Source of the DNA: Elysia chlorotica
Taxonomy: Eukaryota > Mollusca > Gastropoda > Plakobranchidae
Assembly: GCA_003991915.1 (NCBI GenBank)
Contig: RQTK01000209.1
Span: 226,695-290,694 of the forward strand
Direction: 5' to 3'
DNA: 64,000 nt
Made by a program: the position numbers and the translations under genes. Below the pieces are notes generated by a model that saw only the letters and a program-made list of their open reading frames with translations, did not search any database and was not told the origin of the DNA. Below are positions 21,661 through 34,063 of this stretch, piece after piece (the stretch's first letter is position 1; the number at the start of each line of letters is the position of its first letter).

Positions 21661-23430
21661 TTCCTCTAACAATACTGTACCAAAAGATGTATATTTAAAT
21701 TCTGTGGTAACCAATCTAGTTGACCAAGTATTCCAGGGTGGATGTAGAAGCGGGAGGGCTGGGGTGTTTATTTTGTTTTTTTTGTAGGTTAAAAGACTTT
21801 TCAGGGTGAAACAAAATTGATCTACTTGAGTGTGAAAGGCTTAGGCATGTGTCAAATTGTACTTTGCTAACAATTTGGAAGACGGTGGAGGGTGATTTCA
21901 TTACACGGATAACTGTCCAAAAGTTTCAGTTTTAGGTTAAGATGATTTAAACATTTTTCTTTTCACACAATGGAGTGTGAAGGTCAGCTTTAACTTTCTT
22001 TTTTGTTTTTGTCATGTAGTGTATCTCTTTCCATTGATAATGATATTTTGGTCTTCTGATTTTAACTGAAATAATGTATTTTCTAATGAAATATTTTAAA
22101 AATTATTTTAAAATTGTTTTGAAAACAATTATTTTGTTAAAATAAGGTTTTCCCTTTTTCTGAAAATAGTTACAGCTATATATATTATAAAATCGAATTA
22201 CTTTAAACCTAGAACTATTTTCACTTTTTCCTTTTCATTTATAATCGGAAGTTGGCGAAAAACTTGTGACAGAATCCCTTTTTGATTTAGTTCCAGAAGT
22301 TAATTCTATTGTACCAATTAAGATTTGATAGTGGAGCATTTATTTATTTATTTATTTTTTAAAGAAATTGTTTACAACATTCTTCACTTCATCCGGCGCT
22401 GAGCTGCATGGTTTGAACAAAGACAAGTGACGCGGAAATGGCTCTGTAAAGATACACATATTTTAAACTGCTCATGTCAGAACTACACCTCATTGTGTCT
22501 GCTGCCTGGAGAGTGAAATTAATGTTACATCTTCATCAGCTCCTTAACACTTTTATGGCTAGACTTTTTACTACACTACAATAATTGCTTAGTGTCATTT
22601 GAGGGATTGTAGAGAAAAAACCTGCGCAAATTTGTCCTAAGATTTTTTGTCCATCTTGTCATTGAATTCAACTTAACTTGACAGTGGCAAATTTTTTTAG
22701 AGACTATTCTTCCATTTAGTCTATAAAATAGACAACTTGAAAGTGGTCATTTTCTCCAGAGATTTCCTTTCCCGTCTCCAATGTCAAGACACTGGCAATG
22801 AAAGTGTTGATAGAATTCTGCTTTGAAAGATCATTCATATTGCCTGGAAAGTGGAAGTTTGAAGTAAAAGAATTACACACAGACACATACATACATGTAC
22901 ATTCATTTAAAATTGAAATATAAACTCATTGTCAGCTTTTTTGCCCCACAGCCATGTATCTGAGTGCTTTATTTATCACATCTCCAGGATTGTGCAGTCT
23001 CTACATTGCAGATCTCTAGCTCTAAGCCTGAAGAAAGGATGTATTATTGGCGTTACAATATTTACTTTTCATTGCCTATCTTTTTCCTTTGAAAACCAGT
23101 GCTTTTTTCTGTCTTTCTTTGGTGTGTTGATAAAATATCTTATGTATGTTCCTGCACATATATTTTTCAGTATATCTCCTCAATATACGCGCATGTTCAT
23201 GTAACACAGCTTTTTGATTTTACCTACTGCTTTTGCTTTTGGTTGCCAGTTTGAATATTATTCAATTTGAAACAAAATGTTTAAAATGGATGGGAAATAA
23301 ATGAGGAGCTGTGTTTTAGTTAAGTATTTTATTATTAACATTAGCTTTGACTCTGGGTTTGCCCTTTCATCTATACATAATATGGTATACATTATATCAC
23401 TGAGTGATCAAAAAGACATGACAGTTTGGA
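21661..23430. other. AT-rich noncoding stretch after GYS
   Basis: No coding exon, RNA gene or named repeat recognised on either strand. It may include distal 3' UTR of GYS. Confidence 0.5.
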
Positions 23431-23439
23431 AAGACATAT

Positions 23440-23640
23440 CCTAGAAGCAAAGCTGGGGACAAAGTGAATATAGGGAAAACCTACAAAAAGGTTTATGGAT
23501 GACATCAGTGATTGGGTACAAAGAAGGCCCAGCGAGGCAGGAAGGATCGCTCAAGACAGAGAGCTCTTCAGGCAGATTGTACGGGAGGCTACGTCAGACA
23601 CTACCGACAACCCAGCATGATGATGATGATCTTGGTGCTG
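23440..23640 (+). mobile_element. LINE 3'-terminal fragment with TGA/GAT tail
   Basis: Plus strand reads MDDISDWVQRRPSEAG, RIAQDRELFRQIVREA, DTTDNPA, then a stop inside an ATGATGATGATG tail. This is the 3' end of a LINE ORF2 with its simple tail. The preceding RGRPxT-like part is frameshifted (ggaaaacctacaaaaagg). Confidence 0.7.
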
Positions 23641-26600
23641 TTTGACGCTGTGGCGTTCATGTGTTTAGGTAGAAACTGATCAAGGTTCTCAACCCAATTT
23701 TGTTAGGCTAGGTAGATTTTACCTTATGATTTTCTATTTGGCTGTGCCTGCATCATTTTTATTTACATTTTGTTTTAACATCCAATAAATCAGCTCAAAA
23801 TATGATTGTTTGACAGCACTGTAGTTGAAAAAGTTGCTTTTAGGGATTTTTGCTGTGGAGTTGAGAGTGGGGTTTTTCCTTTGCCAAACCATTTCTCTAT
23901 TCTGGTAGTCATTGCCGGTTTGCGGCACTCGCCTGATTTTGACTTTGACTTGACTCTTTAACCCTAATCGTATATAATGTTTTCCCACTTGAACTGTTTG
24001 TTGGGGGTGCATTTCAATCCCGCATGCGTTTGTTAGGGATATATTTCAACCTCATTCACTTCAGACCTGGAGCATTTTTTTGTTTCCGGTTTGTTCCTGC
24101 TTTTACAGGGAAGTGAAAGAAAAATTTATAATCGTAATAACGTACGGTCAGGAATAATCAGTATTGTTACTTCTTTGAAGATGAGGGGTTGAACACGAAC
24201 CCTGTTGGTAAAAAATATATGTTTAGAAAAAGATCAATGGTCAACATGGTACATGTATTGAGCCTTTTCCTTCCAGTCAGACAGAATAATTTGGAGAAAT
24301 GAATGACTGAGGTATACATAAAATTTCAAAAATTAATTCATACAGGAATAGAAAAACAGAGAAAATGTACGATTAGGGTGAAAATTGCATCACAGAGCCT
24401 CCATTGTTTCCACGTTGATGGTGGAAAAACTGTGTCCAAATGTGGAAATTGATCCTGTACTGAATGGATCATGCTTTAATATGGTGCCATTTCTTATTTA
24501 TCATTACTTGATAACATTACAAAGTATAGTTACTCTGGGTTTTTTTGTTGTTTTTTTCAAACATGACTGGTACAATGTCAATTATCAAAAGCAATTTTGT
24601 GCTTCCTTTTACCTCTCGATGGTTACTTACATAAAAGTTGGTCTCTTTTCTTTCCTTTTTTTTTCCACTCTTATCTAAAAGTTTTGATGCCTTAAAACAG
24701 AAAAAGACAAAAGTTACATACGCAATATTTTTCTATGTAGTATTTTATGTTTCAATTTAGTTGTGAGGGTTTCTTATAATTGGAGTAATTACCCCACCCA
24801 AAAAATCAATATGACTATGCACACAAATCTTGATACCCAGCCATCTCTAGAATCTTTCAAAATTTGAATTTGATTTTGAATTGTATCAAGTTTATTGCAA
24901 CAAATGTTAACATTTTTAAATAATTTGACGGCCTTTGACAAAATTGATTCCTTTTGGCGCAGTGATTGACAATTTACTGCTTTTTAAACTCCAATATTAT
25001 TCCCCCACCCCCGCCTCGGAAAACGTTTTTTTTTTTCTATGAAAAAGTTTTGTTTTAAATGAATATAAAGAATGTTTGCCATTTGCAATAAATATGAATT
25101 CCTAACCATCTTAAAAGAAATCAGCATGAAACACCTGTGAAAACTTACAAAACAAAGTTAGCTTCTAATGTTTATGATAGCGTTAAAATAAATATGATTT
25201 TATAGCCTAGACTTGCGGTTATCACACAGCTTGACTGCTGCAGTTTTTGTGTACAAATTTGCTGTAAAAAAACACAACATAAATCACTCTCAGGGACAAT
25301 ATATTCTGACTGGCTGAGGCACAAGTACATGTACTAGTATCCCGATTCTGATTCTGTGTAGCAGTAAGTGAAATATGTCAAACATTAGTTTTATGACCTC
25401 TCCACAAGATAGCCTAGTTGCTGACAAAGTATGTTATTAATATGACTCCAAGCAACCCAAGCTCATGTGTGAATTTTTTACTTAGAAAACTTACGGTATC
25501 AAGGTGCAGCACCGCAAGTAATGTAATACTTACGTAACTAAAACAGCAGTTATATGAAATCAATGAGATTTACATTTGATACTAATGTATTGTATAGTTG
25601 CCTCTTATTAGCAGCCAAAGTGCTTAAAGGTTTCTGATTAGCAGCCAAAGTGCTTAAAGGTTTCTGATGCTACCAGTACGGTAGTAACAACTGTTCAGGG
25701 ACAGGTTTAATACTAACATTAGGGTGATTTTGGAGCAAGACACACATTGTGATACTTTTTTACAGTATTACTGTATCTCGACTTAAATCATCATATTACA
25801 TGCAGAGTTGTTGCAGGTCAAACAAAGATCAGGGTGATTTTATTGTTTGCAGTGATTTCATTTCTTGGGATAAGAATGGTGTGGTTTTCACAGCCACAGA
25901 CAATTAAACACATTGTGCATATAATGTATGTATACACCATGAAATTAATATGTGTATGCCTCTTATCTTTTAAGAGTGTATTTAGAGAGACGTGTTATCT
26001 ATGATTCCCATGGCTATCCTCTGTAGATGTTAATATGTTAATTAAAATAATCTGCTGCATTTAATCCTAGTGATATATATAAACAACATCTGTCCCCTCT
26101 TTATACCAGGGACTCTACTGAAAGTAATCATAACAAAGGTTTAATTACGTATGTACTCATCTTTATATAAAAAATAATGCATCATTCACTATTGTTCATA
26201 CTAATTACAGATCAACATGTGATTTTTACATCAGAATCATTTTATTTAAGACAAACCGAGTGACCTTTTCTCCAAGCTTAACTGCCACTCATGTGTTATA
26301 GGTAAACATAAGCATTGTGTATAAGCTGAACAGCTGATACAATTAACATCCTTGTACGTATTTGTGTACATGTTTTCCAATTTTCAAATAATACTTTAAT
26401 AGCAATGTCGCGGTGAGAAACATAAGGGACTGCACTATAATATTTATATTTTATTGTTTCAAAGTTACAAAAGAAAGCTATGACTTTATAAACTTAATCA
26501 ATATCAGACAATTCTGTTTACTGAGTCATGTTGGTTTTCTAGAATAATATACAAATAAAACAAAATGTATATATACAGATACTCTGTGTTGCTTGAATAT

Positions 26601-28738
26601 TAACATTGTTTTTCCTCATTGTAATTTGTATGTCCATATACAACAAATAAAGGTGAGGGTCCTATATCATTGATTGAGGGCGGTGAATTTTTAAGATAAT
26701 TATAGTTATACACTGCAGCTCAAGATATACTAGACTATGCCCACTTGTTATCAGCAGACAGAGGGCGGTTGAATGATACAAGATGCAGTACATGCACACA
26801 AAAGATCCGCGTTCATGCATGTCACGCATGTACACACTTGAAACCATTTATTTTTTCTCCGCCCCTTTCTGTGCTACCACCAATCATGTTTGTGCGTTGA
26901 TGAGACAATAATTATGGTCATGCATGTGATGTTTTAAGACAGTCATAAAATTTTATTTGGGCACACGGCGACGAATTGCTGATGTTGGACGTTAAACCAA
27001 CTCAACAACACAGTGACGAATAATAGCCTGATTTCTGGATATTTAGGTTTTTCTTTGATCTGCTTCAAGAAGCCCCGTTCATCCCCATAGGACTGTGATA
27101 TATGGCTGTCAGATAGCGCTCACTGACCAAGCAGGGGCAGATAACTGAGCAGTTAAAATTGACTTTACTTCAAACCGTAGTTTAGACATGTTCTAATCGG
27201 CGCTCATTGAATAAAATTATCTCTATGTGTTGATCAAATCTCCTTCTTCATTCAGTTCTTTTTTGTGAATTGTATTTAAACGTGTATCTTTTTCTGTTAT
27301 GAAGGGACCCAGAGAAAAGAAAACAAAGTTTACAAAGAACCTCTTGGATGTAAAAAAAAAAAAATGCTAAATACAAAGGAGACAGAAATAAAACCAGAGG
27401 ACCAGTTACGAAACCTCCACAGTCAGTATTATAGACGACACAACAAAGTCAAACAAGACTATCATGGTGGCAAATTTATCGGCAACTACTAACATCTTCA
27501 TCTTGTTGGAAACGTATACAAAGAATAAACAAGATATAATCAACACAGTTGCCACTTTTCACCGAGCAAAGTGAATAATTGTTGCATTGTACTGTTGCAA
27601 AAATAGAAGAAAGACATAAGGAAAGTATATAAATAATGAGAATGTGTATTAGTAATAAAAATTGAAGTTAACTGAAACGGTGATGGAAAGAAAGGAGGAC
27701 TGTTAAGTGCTAAAACTAGTGAAAGATAGACAGTGAGGTTGAGGTAGGCAGACGAAGAGAGAATTAGAGAAAAGCACTAATGCAAGAATTGGGAGTATCA
27801 ACGTGCGTGTGGTTTCTTTTCCTGCTTTCCATGACAAAGACCAAGCAATCCTGTCCCAATTAACACACCAGTTATCAAAATACCTCCAGTCTAGTTACCC
27901 CAGGGTCCCTCAATATCTGTCAGCTCAACAGATGGTGTAATTGATTATGTATTGCCAACAAGTAACCCCTGGGAGACAGAGTAATTTTGATGTCCACTGT
28001 TTCTTGAAGTAATACTCTATCTTTCTATCTAAGAACTAGTACATTTGATCATGAACTGGGGCAGATATAAATTAACATTTAAAAACAGGTTGTAATTTTA
28101 GATATCTAATCCTAATATAATCCTTTTGATATAGCTTATTATTTTCTCCCGTGTATACTATGTTACCAAAACAAAATTTATATGACATTAAAATTTAAAA
28201 CTTTTGTCTTTTAGATCCACACATTTTGATTAAAAAATTATTTATACTTTCAGTAGGAACTTGCAGTTTAAAATGAGCTAAATTCTGCCCAAATCAATTT
28301 CGGCATAGCTGCCAGTGCAGGTAAATTTTGTGGCCAGCAGGGCCTGGTTTGACCGATGCATGACCAGGCGGGCAGCCCGACAGGTCAACTAAAAGTTCGT
28401 TAGTTCGTCGCCGTGGGTACTCTCTTGTTTTGATCGCCTGACCCTATCCACAAGGCTAAATGGTCATACAAATACATTGGAGAAGAATTTAATATTGATG
28501 ATAAGCAAAATTTATTTCAACATGTATGAAACTATGATACATAATTATACATTCAAAAAAGGTTCAACTTTGAAATAATCTTGAGGTGTTGAGAGTGGCG
28601 TGTGAGGGAGAGAGAGACAGACAGATAGAAAGCCACAAATCTGGCTCGATTCATTTGATTGTACATAAAACATGACTACAGTGGAGAAAATACCTCTGAA
28701 AAATTAGTATTTTAACATTATCACCTCATCTGTTTGTC
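23641..28738. other. Gene-poor region with small repeats
   Basis: No convincing exon. Visible items are a 28-bp tandem duplication (TTAGCAGCCAAAGTGCTTAA type) at about 25610-25667, a 36-bp SINE tail (GATGTTGGACGTTAAACC) at 26976-27011, and an AATAAA followed by a G/T-rich stretch at 26646. The rest shows nothing recognisable. Confidence 0.5.
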
Positions 28739-28802
28739 NNNNNNNNNNNNNNNNNNNNNNNNNNNNNNNNNNNNNNNNNNNNNNNNNNNNNNNNNNNNNN
28801 NN
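28739..28802. other. Assembly gap, 64 N
   Basis: Run of N. The true length and content are unknown. The right side is C-rich (a run of 13 C soon after), which may be why assembly failed. Confidence 0.99.
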
Positions 28803-28839
28803 AACATTTCCCCTCACTGTCTTAGTCCCCCCCCCCCCT

Positions 28840-29065
28840 CTGTTGTCAGTAATTGACTGCATGTCTGTTGAACACCCTTTCCCCCACTGTATTATTTCTA
28901 GTACATGTTTGTATCCTTTCACTAGACAAAGGGCAAAAGACAGTAAGAAATGCTGTAATTAGGCTTCTGACTGGCGCACCACAATGCTCTCCGGATTGAC
29001 ATGCTGTAGCCAAGTTCTCCATTTCCTTGTCGCTATAATTAGGCACTTCTGTATTTTAACAGAAC
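28840..29065. repeat. Diverged dispersed repeat, second copy
   Basis: Related to 8785-9060 through TTGAACACCCTTTCC, AGCCAAGTTCTCCATTTCCTT and nearby blocks. Class unknown. Confidence 0.45.
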
Positions 29066-29517
29066 TTTAACACCTTTTTCCTTACTGCTGTACACTTTGC
29101 TTTAAATTAGACAAGAAATAGTTCATTAATGTATCAATAATGTATCTTTTAATGTGAAGTGCCCACTGTAATGCTCAGAACCGAGGTCGAACATCTGGCC
29201 ATTCTGTCTGTGGGGTTTGGGTTTGGACATGTTTCGAAGGCTAAGCGTCAGATATGAAAGTTCTGTGTGATTCCTGTGAATTGTAATAGTCTTGACAATG
29301 TTTGTTCCAAGATCCACATCAGTATCTATTGGCTAAAGGAGTTTTCCCCACATTTTTGCCATTTTAACATGAACAGACAGATGATTGGTGAGTGGACTTA
29401 TGAAGCTATCCACTTGTACTCATGTGTGGACATAACTCAAAGCAACCACAACCTCTTATCAGCTTTTAGGCTTTTTTCAATCATTTCTTGTCAACACAAT
29501 GTCAGTGTAAATGTAAG

Positions 29518-29650
29518 CGGCTAAGACAGAGAGTCATGGTACCCTTGCACTGTCTCTATGTAGCAACATGCAAACTTGTCAGACATTAGTTCTGGATCCG
29601 TTCACAATATAGTTTATATAGCACTGACATTTGATGCTAAGCAACAACAC
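29518..29650 (+). mobile_element. Old SINE fragment
   Basis: Diverged body and tail of the same SINE: GGCTAAGACAGAGAGTCATG, CTTGTCAGACATTAG, CACAATATAGTTTATATAGC, GATGCTAAGCAACAAC. Confidence 0.65.
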
Positions 29651-29726
29651 TTTGTCTATACAGAAGAGTAAGACATGATCATGCTTGCATTAGATGAAAG
29701 GAAGACGACTTTTTGTGCAGCGGGCG

Positions 29727-29974
29727 TCAGTTGAGACTCCCTGTCCCAGAATTCCTTGCGAAGTGCACCATCCTGTCAACTTCCTGTGCGGCCACAGATG
29801 GCTTTGTCCTGGCCAAGGCCGCCTCCATATTTTCAAAAGTCACTTGAGGCTCTTGGATCATATTTGGATCTAAGTCCCACATGGATATCTGAGAGGCACC
29901 CTCATCGGTCTCCTGGCACGGCACAAATTTCTCTACCAAGCAGAGGTCTTGGTCTGTGTTCTTCCCCTCTCTAC
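29727..29974 (-). CDS. VPS4-like exon E (beta domain end, C-terminal helix, stop)
   Basis: [20 protein letters not shown], then [18 protein letters not shown], then [20 protein letters not shown], ending GTGSLN and TGA. Acceptor ttctttgtacgtctcacag. The segment matches the VPS4 C-terminus (M.W.D.P...L.EP.V...D...L...RPTV...D). Confidence 0.88.
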
Positions 29975-32900
29975 CTGTGAGACGTACAAAGAAGATTTAA
30001 GTTTTTAACTTTTATACATGTAAACAGAGGACAGGACATAAGTCAACTTATGATTATCTTTTTTTTTTATTTCATAAGTTTATAGTTTAAATTATGCCTG
30101 CGAAGGTCAATTAAGCTACAATAAATGGTTTACTACTATTACAAATAGTAAACAAAAATTAAATGTAGACAATTTTGTGCCCCCCTTTCCTGTAAAATAC
30201 ATAAAATTACCAAGGGAAAATAAACATGCCAAACTTTGCCAGTAAATGCATAGCACATCAAATTATACTGTACTCTTACAAAAATTACAATTTATTTGAG
30301 TAAAGTAATAAAGATATGTTACAATACATGTCAAAATTAAGGGGCACCATATTACATCAACACATGGTTTCTTGAGCAAATTTGCCAATTTAAGTTAAAA
30401 GTTAACTAAAAATGTTACTCTCTAAAATTCTTATTCAATAAACAAAACTGAAGACGAAAAAAGATATGATTCAATATCGCTACCTTTCTCAATACATGCC
30501 AGCCCATAATCTATTAGTATTACATGTATTTTAGAAATACTCCAGGGGACTCAAAATGAGTACCAAGGGAAGCTACAATGTAAAAATTGAACTGAAAGCC
30601 CAAGAACACATTTTACCTCCCTTAGAAAAAAAAATCGTTTCTGTTGTATGTAATTTTTTTATTTATTTACTTATAATATTATATGACTAATGAAATTTTT
30701 AAAAAGCACGCAAAATAAACAAAAGCAAAAACACAACCTTTCAAGCCTGCACTTATAGAGTAAAGTTTGATTGCTTTCAAGATTCGAATATTGTAGTGTT
30801 ACAGCTATATCTACAAATCTAGCTCACAATAAGTAAATAACTTTGACTATGCTACTTAAGGTGCCAGATTGTGTAGTTGAGAAAGGGTTGTGTTTATGAG
30901 TAGGAGGTTCCGGGTTCCATCCCCAACAGGTGCCCAAAGTTGGCTTTCTGTACAAATATTGCTATCGTCTCCATATGGCATTCTTGAGGAAATGAACAGG
31001 ATGTAACACTAATTAAAAATTGAAGAGCACGCTTGTGCCCTCCTTATTTGCCTTCACATGTATCAGTTTATCAAAATAATCATCGTAATAAACTGAGGGC
31101 TAAGGCAATAAAAAGGCTCTATCATACACTCGCCATGTCATACCATCTTCTTGTGCACAAAGCTTTGTGGCTTTTCTCTACTGGTGATGTGAAAAAGTTA
31201 TAATACTAAAGTTATTGTATTCAATGCGTAATGCCTTAAATATGCACAATTTCTTAATCTTTCAAATACCACAACTATTCAGTGCTACCAGTAAAATTGA
31301 TCCAATTCTCAGGACCAACACAGCCTTTCATCACTACACAAAGTGATACTTTTGCAAAACAAAGAATGTTTGATTTCAAAGCAAATGTTAAGGGCAATCC
31401 TTGATAAGTATAATGTCCCACTTTTGTATCACAGAATCAGATAGAACAAAGGGAGAAACAAGTAAGATTTAAGTCTCTGATTTTCTATAAAACAGTCCAG
31501 AGTACTAACCCATTGAACTATATAAACTTAAAATTACTCTTGGTAGTGCAATGTGGTAGTATCCATGTGGCTACACCTCCACATTTAGCCTATCATCAGC
31601 AGCCTCAACTGTATCATATCCTCCATCAATCTTTTGTAATAGGCGATTGTTGGGTTATACGGTTGGTTGTCTCAGAGCTTACATCAAGACTATGTGGGTG
31701 ATTTTTCAAGTTGGCATCATCATATGTTTAATTTTAACCTTCCATGTCTGCTTCGCAGTCTGTCTGTGATGACTCAGGTTTTTAAAGCCTAAAACAAGTT
31801 ATGATGGTCTATTATTTGCCAACTCTTGTCTCCATGTTGCTGACATGTTGAAATCTTCATCAATGGTTGATTTATATAGAGAGCGTCTAAATTTGAGTCT
31901 CGGTGGGAGGTTTTTTTTGGGAGGGGGGGGCATTCCAATGTTGTCGAGAGTGCCGTGTCTCACACAAAACCACTACAACACAAGCTCAATTCCATCAATA
32001 CAAGCAGCAATAAACCAGTACATTAGAGTACAGAGTAATGTTCCCAAATAAAATCATTCGCAAGCAGCACATATATCATAAGAGAAACATTGTATTCCAC
32101 ACATACATCAAAAACGGGTGAGGCTGGGTCTGTTAGGATAGCAAGGTACAGAGAACACTTATTAAATGATTTCAACAATAGAAAACCGCAGAGCCCACGA
32201 ATTTACAAACGATCTAATGAATAACTCTACATATAAACATTACTCCAGATCGCATCTGCTCTCCGTAAATGAACTGTGCTGTGTCTTTAAAACCATAATG
32301 TGTGTAAAATGTGCTGTATAGTTTTACAGTTTCATTTAATTATTTACGTAATAAAATCTCTCTGATAACTTACAAGAATACTGTTTTTTGAAAACTTGTT
32401 ATTAAGTTTTACAGCCTAAATATAGATAATGCGGGAAAAGATTGAAGCGTACTGATTGAGCTGTCATGGTCACAATTATTTTATGAACACTTTGTTATTT
32501 GGGGAAATACAGATCTAACATGTTGGGAACACAATGTTAAAATAAAAAAAACAAATTGTGGCACTTATTTTTTTTTATTGAATAATTTATATGAGTAGTC
32601 ACGGATTCAATGATGTGAAAAAGTCTTTCGATATCTGACCCGATAACAACAAGACTACTGCAATTAATCTTTTCATTCTTTTTATAAACAAGCAATCATC
32701 AAAATCACTTTAACATTAATTTGCTTTTTTCATATTTAATTCTTGAGAGTTGAAAATTAAAGCCAATATATTGGCAATACTGCACCCTTGCTCACACCCA
32801 CACAGGCTACCTGCGCTGAGCAAAAGTTCACCCCTATTGACTTTGGTAGTAAACACGGTTCTGGGCTAACTAAAGTATCGCTGATGTGACGCCGTGTAAA

Positions 32901-33283
32901 GAATATATTTACCTGAATTGTGAGGCGAATATTGAGAAGGATCATTCTGTGTCTCTAGTGAAAAGGCTGCAGCAGCAACAGCAGCGTCGGTAGAGGTATC
33001 AGCCTCATTCTGGGTTGAGTTGGTTCCCTCAGGTTCCTGGAACAGAGAATTATCAACAAAGATAAGACTAAGAATAAGAAAGAGAAGTTATTTTTATAAG
33101 ACAGTAAGGAATTTATGGAAATTGACCATATTTTGAGATGTATCAATGTATGTTTGGACACTGTGCACATTACTATTTGAGTGAACTATTGTGAGTATAA
33201 CTGCTGATTAGATTATCATGAAAGTGGACAGTTATTATAATTCTTATGCCAAAAGAGCAGTGAATGAGTGTGTTCATGAAAGG

Positions 33284-33363
<80 letters not shown>

Positions 33364-34011
33364 GAGAGAGAGAGAAAGGGAGAGGAGAAAGAGAAAGTAA
33401 TCTATACGTCTATTTAATACAATTTATCTGGAGTCTTCCTTAAGAATATGAATCAGTACATTAATCATTTGAAAAGGTGTCTCAGAGTTGCGGATGTTCT
33501 TGCTCATAAATCATCTTGTTGACAAAATAAATCTTTAAAAATATGAATGATGTCAATTGGTTGCGTTTTGGTAAAGGCCTTTTAGGGATTGTTGAAGATG
33601 TCAGAATTGAGTTGCAATATACATGTTTTATTATTATTCAACTCAAATAAGAACTGTAGACTACGAAAACGCGTTGCACTTCAAAGGGAAACTCAAAAGG
33701 ACAATAAAGAAACTGCATGCTTTCACAAAACATAAGTACACAAAGATGTAAGTGTATTATTAATGTGTATGTTTATTAAAAATAAACAAGGGGATTCAAT
33801 TCAATGTATGCACCGAAAAACATTAGTTCAATAGGGAAGATAATGTAATAAAATTGGATCACACATTTTGAACGTTTGCAGTAGAAAGAAGTACAATCTA
33901 TTATAGTAGATAGGAATTATATGTAAGATTCTCATGAAAGTGGACAGTTATTATAATTCTAATGCCAAAAGAGCAGTGATGAGAGTGTTCATGAGAGACA
34001 GACAGGCAGAC

Positions 34012-34063
<52 letters not shown>

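Noticed and set aside
33218..33400. Arg/Glu repeat ORFs at GA tracts (also 41878-42222 and 62355-62594).
   Set aside because: Pure by-products of GA dinucleotides, with no coding flanks.
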